Origin: an uncultured Christensenella sp.
GTDB lineage: Bacteria > Bacillota > Clostridia > Christensenellales > UBA3700
Length of the DNA: 7,821 bases
Assembly (NCBI GenBank): GCA_910576875.1
Contig: CAJTKI010000036.1
Span: 8,102-15,922, forward strand
Reading direction: 5' to 3'
Part shown: positions 6,192-7,821 of the stretch, one piece after another
How positions within the stretch are numbered: the first letter of the stretch is position 1
How the letters are laid out: the number at the start of each line of letters is the position of its first letter
Notes under the pieces: generated by a model
Told to the model about the DNA's origin: nothing
Databases searched by the model: none
The model's input: only the letters and a program-made list of their open reading frames with translations
Translations under genes and position numbers: made by a program

Positions 6192-6200
6192 ATTATAACA
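6192..6200 (-). promoter_or_regulatory. Extended -10 promoter of the aminopeptidase gene
   Basis: Minus strand: TGT followed by TATAAT (6192-6197), a perfect -10 with the TGn extension. At 17 bases upstream the sequence is TACTAT, a poor -35, so the extension probably compensates. Transcription would start near 6185 with a leader of about 42 bases. Confidence 0.7.
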
Positions 6201-6299
6201 CATCCGCCCGCAATATAGTATCGCTGCGCGCAATATTTTTTTCGCGCGGATCAAAATCGGGCGCGAGAAGACGGAAATTTCCTTTTCTTGCCAAATCCC

Positions 6300-6328
6300 T
6301 TGTCTTTTCGGCGGGAGTGTGCTAGTAT
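6300..6328 (+). promoter_or_regulatory. Promoter of fba
   Basis: TTGTCT (6300-6305), a 17-base spacer and TAGTAT (6323-6328), with TGC just before the -10 giving a TGn extension. Transcription should start near 6335, giving a leader of about 32 bases. It is divergent from the aminopeptidase promoter, with about 100 bases between them; that interval holds A/T runs and CGCG-rich patches but no clear shared operator. Confidence 0.7.
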
Positions 6329-6366
6329 GTGTTTGTGAAAAAATTACTTATTCGGAGGTCTATTAC

Positions 6367-7320
6367 ATGCCACTCGTAACCAGTACCAACATGTTCAAAA
6401 AAGCGTACGCAGGCGGATACGCCATCGGCGCTTTCAACGTCAACAATATGGAAATCATCCAAGGTATCGTCGAAGCCGCTACCGAAGAAAAAGCTCCGTT
6501 GATCCTGCAAGTTTCCGCGGGCGCGAGAAAGTACGCCAACCCCGTCTATCTGCGTAAGATGGTCGAAGCGGCGGTCGAAGTCAGCAACCTGCCCATCTGC
6601 TTGCATTTGGATCACGGCGACAGCTTCGAACTGTGCAAGAGCTGCATCGACGGCGGATTTACGTCGGTCATGATCGACGGATCGTCCAAGCCTTTTGCGG
6701 AAAACGTCGAGTTGGCAAAACGCGTCGCCGACTATGCGCACGAACACGGCGTCGTCGTTGAAGCGGAACTGGGTCGTCTGGCAGGCGTCGAAGACGACGT
6801 CAACGTCTCCGATGCGGACAGCTCCTATACCCGTCCGGAAGAAGTCGAAGAGTTCGTGACCAAGACGGGCGTGGACAGCCTTGCGATCGCAATCGGCACG
6901 TCCCACGGCGCATTCAAGTTTAAGCCGGGCACCAAGCCGCAACTGCGCTTCGACATTCTCGAAGAAGTCGCGCGCCGTCTGCCCAACTTCCCGATCGTCC
7001 TGCACGGCGCTTCGTCCGTCCCGCAGGAATTCGTCCGCATCGTCAACGCCAACGGCGGCGCGCTCAAAGACGCGATCGGCGTACCGGAAGAAATGCTGCG
7101 CCAGGCCGCTTCGATGGCGGTATGCAAGATCAACATCGACAGCGATCTGCGCATGGCTTGCACGGCGGGCATCCGTCAACACTTCTGCGAGCATCCGGAT
7201 CACTTCGACCCGCGCCAATATCTGGGCGATGCGCGTGCGAACATCAAACAAATCGTCAAGCACAAACTCGTCAACGTATTGGGTTGCGCAGGCAAAGCCG
7301 ACGAAGTGCTCGCCGACTGA
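6367..7320 (+). CDS. fba: Class II fructose-1,6-bisphosphate aldolase
   Basis: A 317-residue zinc-dependent TIM-barrel enzyme of the cytosol that splits fructose-1,6-bisphosphate into dihydroxyacetone phosphate and glyceraldehyde-3-phosphate, and the reverse in gluconeogenesis. Visible are HLDHGDS (80-86) with catalytic Asp82 and zinc ligand His83, EAELGRLAGVEDD (132-144), GTSHGAFKF (177-185) with zinc ligand His180, VLHGASS (211-217) with zinc ligand His213, and NIDSD (256-260), the phosphate-binding loop where NIDTD is usual. The start MPLVTS at 6367 is supported by GGAGG eight bases upstream; an in-frame start 48 bases earlier overlaps the promoter region and gives a Cys-rich lead that the family lacks. 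Length is normal for the subgroup. Related tagatose-bisphosphate aldolases share the fold, so exact sugar specificity rests on context; with gap nearby the glycolytic role is likeliest. Confidence 0.95.
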   Translation: MPLVTSTNMFKKAYAGGYAIGAFNVNNMEIIQGIVEAATEEKAPLILQVSAGARKYANPVYLRKMVEAAVEVSNLPICLHLDHGDSFELCKSCIDGGFTSVMIDGSSKPFAENVELAKRVADYAHEHGVVVEAELGRLAGVEDDVNVSDADSSYTRPEEVEEFVTKTGVDSLAIAIGTSHGAFKFKPGTKPQLRFDILEEVARRLPNFPIVLHGASSVPQEFVRIVNANGGALKDAIGVPEEMLRQAASMAVCKINIDSDLRMACTAGIRQHFCEHPDHFDPRQYLGDARANIKQIVKHKLVNVLGCAGKADEVLAD

Positions 7321-7342
7321 TCGACCGAATCGACATTACCAA

Positions 7343-7377
7343 AAGAACCGTCCCCGATCGGGACGGTTCTTCTTTTA
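7343..7377 (+). terminator. Strong intrinsic terminator after fba, probably bidirectional
   Basis: A perfect 12-base stem, AAGAACCGTCCC with GGGACGGTTCTT, encloses the loop CGATC and is followed by CTTTTAT. It begins 22 bases after the aldolase stop. On the minus strand the same hairpin is followed by TTTTGG, so it may also end transcription coming from the convergent surface-protein gene. Confidence 0.92.
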
Positions 7378-7458
7378 TCGTATTTGCGCCGATACCGACT
7401 GTTCCATAAAGCGCGGCGCAATCAACAGCATCATGCCGATCGCCGCCGATAAAATCAA
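7375..7458 (-). other. Possible small hydrophobic ORF after the surface-protein gene
   Basis: The 100 bases between the surface-protein stop and the terminator contain an open frame, shifted by one base from that gene, ending in TAA at 7375. From a TTG at 7458 it would give 27 residues (LILSAAIGMMLLIAP then FMEQSVSAQIR), with one hydrophobic segment. There is no convincing ribosome site and only TTG or internal ATG starts, so this is more likely chance or a remnant than a gene. No other structure is seen in this gap. Confidence 0.2.
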
Positions 7459-7477
7459 TCGAATCGCATATACAAAT

Positions 7478-7821
7478 TTATTTTGTCTCGCGACGGTTGC
7501 GCGCGTTGTGTATGCGACGGATATCCATCTGCACAAACCACATCAACAACAGCACGACGAATATTCCGCCGAGCAGCGACGTCATCGCGATCATCAGGAT
7601 GACGATGATCTTCTCCGCCTTGGGGCTGAACGCGCCGCCGCTCCCCGTCCCGTCCGGATTGTTCGGATCGTCGGGATTGCCGTCGGAACCGAACGTAAAC
7701 GAATTGGGATCGCTCTGCGTCGGCGTCTCCGTCACCTGCCCGTTCTCCGCGACAAACACGTAGTTGCCTGCGCTCGTCCCGCTGAGTTTGGCGACGACGG
7801 TGTAGGTCTGTCCCGCCTGCA
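7478..7821 (-). CDS. Surface protein, C-terminal part with membrane anchor
   Basis: The last 113 residues of a longer protein whose start lies off the right edge. The first visible part, QAGQTYTVVAKLSGTSAGNYVFVAENG, resembles the end of a bacterial extracellular beta-sandwich repeat of the MBG/YDG kind (AG-YTV-A-L-G--Y). A flexible acidic Pro/Asn/Gly linker follows (about 41-64 of the visible part), then one membrane helix (71-96, IIVILMIAMTSLLGGIFVVLLLMWFV) and a basic tail (DIRRIHNARNRRETK). The order outside-linker-helix-basic tail means the bulk is displayed outside the cell and held by the helix. There is no LPxTG-like sortase motif before the helix. The function of the displayed part is unknown. 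It is convergent with fba and probably shares its terminator. Confidence 0.8.
   Translation of the reverse strand, partial: QAGQTYTVVAKLSGTSAGNYVFVAENGQVTETPTQSDPNSFTFGSDGNPDDPNNPDGTGSGGAFSPKAEKIIVILMIAMTSLLGGIFVVLLLMWFVQMDIRRIHNARNRRETK

Noticed and set aside
6144..6254. Longer start for the aminopeptidase
   Set aside because: The extra codons cover the -10 box and the leader repeat; AAGGAGG points to 6143.
6322..7263. Open frame of 313 codons on the minus strand opposite fba
   Set aside because: Antisense shadow of a certain aldolase gene, with no start signal or domain.
1..7821. Mobile element, phage, CRISPR, tRNA or rRNA content
   Set aside because: I saw no transposase or integrase features, repeat-spacer pattern, cloverleaf or rRNA-like sequence. 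The metal operon shows no flanking insertion repeats and has the same codon style as its neighbours.

Overview
The window looks like chromosomal core DNA from a low-profile member of the Bacillota, probably a Clostridia-like gut or anaerobe lineage. The reasons are strong Shine-Dalgarno sites of the AAGGAGG type, near-consensus TTGACA/TATAAT-type promoters with 17-base spacers, Firmicutes-style CadC and HMA proteins, an M29 aminopeptidase, a class II aldolase and a membrane-anchored surface protein with a bacterial repeat domain. Coding sequence is rich in GCG, CGC, TCG and GAC codons. That makes the antisense frames look open over long stretches, and none of those long antisense frames is a believable gene. 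The exact genus cannot be set from the sequence.

Layout, left to right. (1) Bases 1-292, minus: the first 97 codons of acetolactate synthase large subunit (ilvB), with its own near-consensus promoter at 354-382. (2) 422-460: an intrinsic terminator ending the next gene. (3) 486-1031, minus: an unrecognised four-helix membrane protein whose promoter has its -35 box inside the stop of the gene before it. (4) 1108-3630, minus: a compact heavy-metal resistance operon, read as cadC (ArsR/SmtB metal sensor), a free-standing HMA metallochaperone domain, then a P1B-type Zn/Cd/Pb efflux ATPase lacking its own HMA domain. A strong promoter and a 24-bp perfect inverted repeat of the SmtB/CadC operator class precede it. 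(5) 3879-4895, minus: glyceraldehyde-3-phosphate dehydrogenase with promoter and terminator. (6) 5025-6143, minus: an M29 metallo-aminopeptidase. (7) 6367-7320, plus, divergent: class II fructose-bisphosphate aldolase with its own promoter and a strong terminator. (8) 7478-7821, minus: the C-terminal end of a surface protein cut by the window edge.

How the parts work together. The cad operon is the one clear functional unit: CadC should sit on the operator just downstream of the transcription start until Cd, Pb or Zn binds, and the HMA protein and the ATPase are then made together through a 4-base ATGA overlap and pump the metal out. GAPDH and aldolase are both glycolytic, but are separate transcription units on opposite strands with the aminopeptidase between them. 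The rest are single-gene units.

I found no phage, transposon, CRISPR, tRNA or rRNA, and no convincing new system. The best second-look items are the split HMA/ATPase pair, the exact conservation of both CadC metal sites, the orphan membrane protein with its stop-embedded promoter, the inverted repeat in the aminopeptidase leader, and the surface-protein tail.
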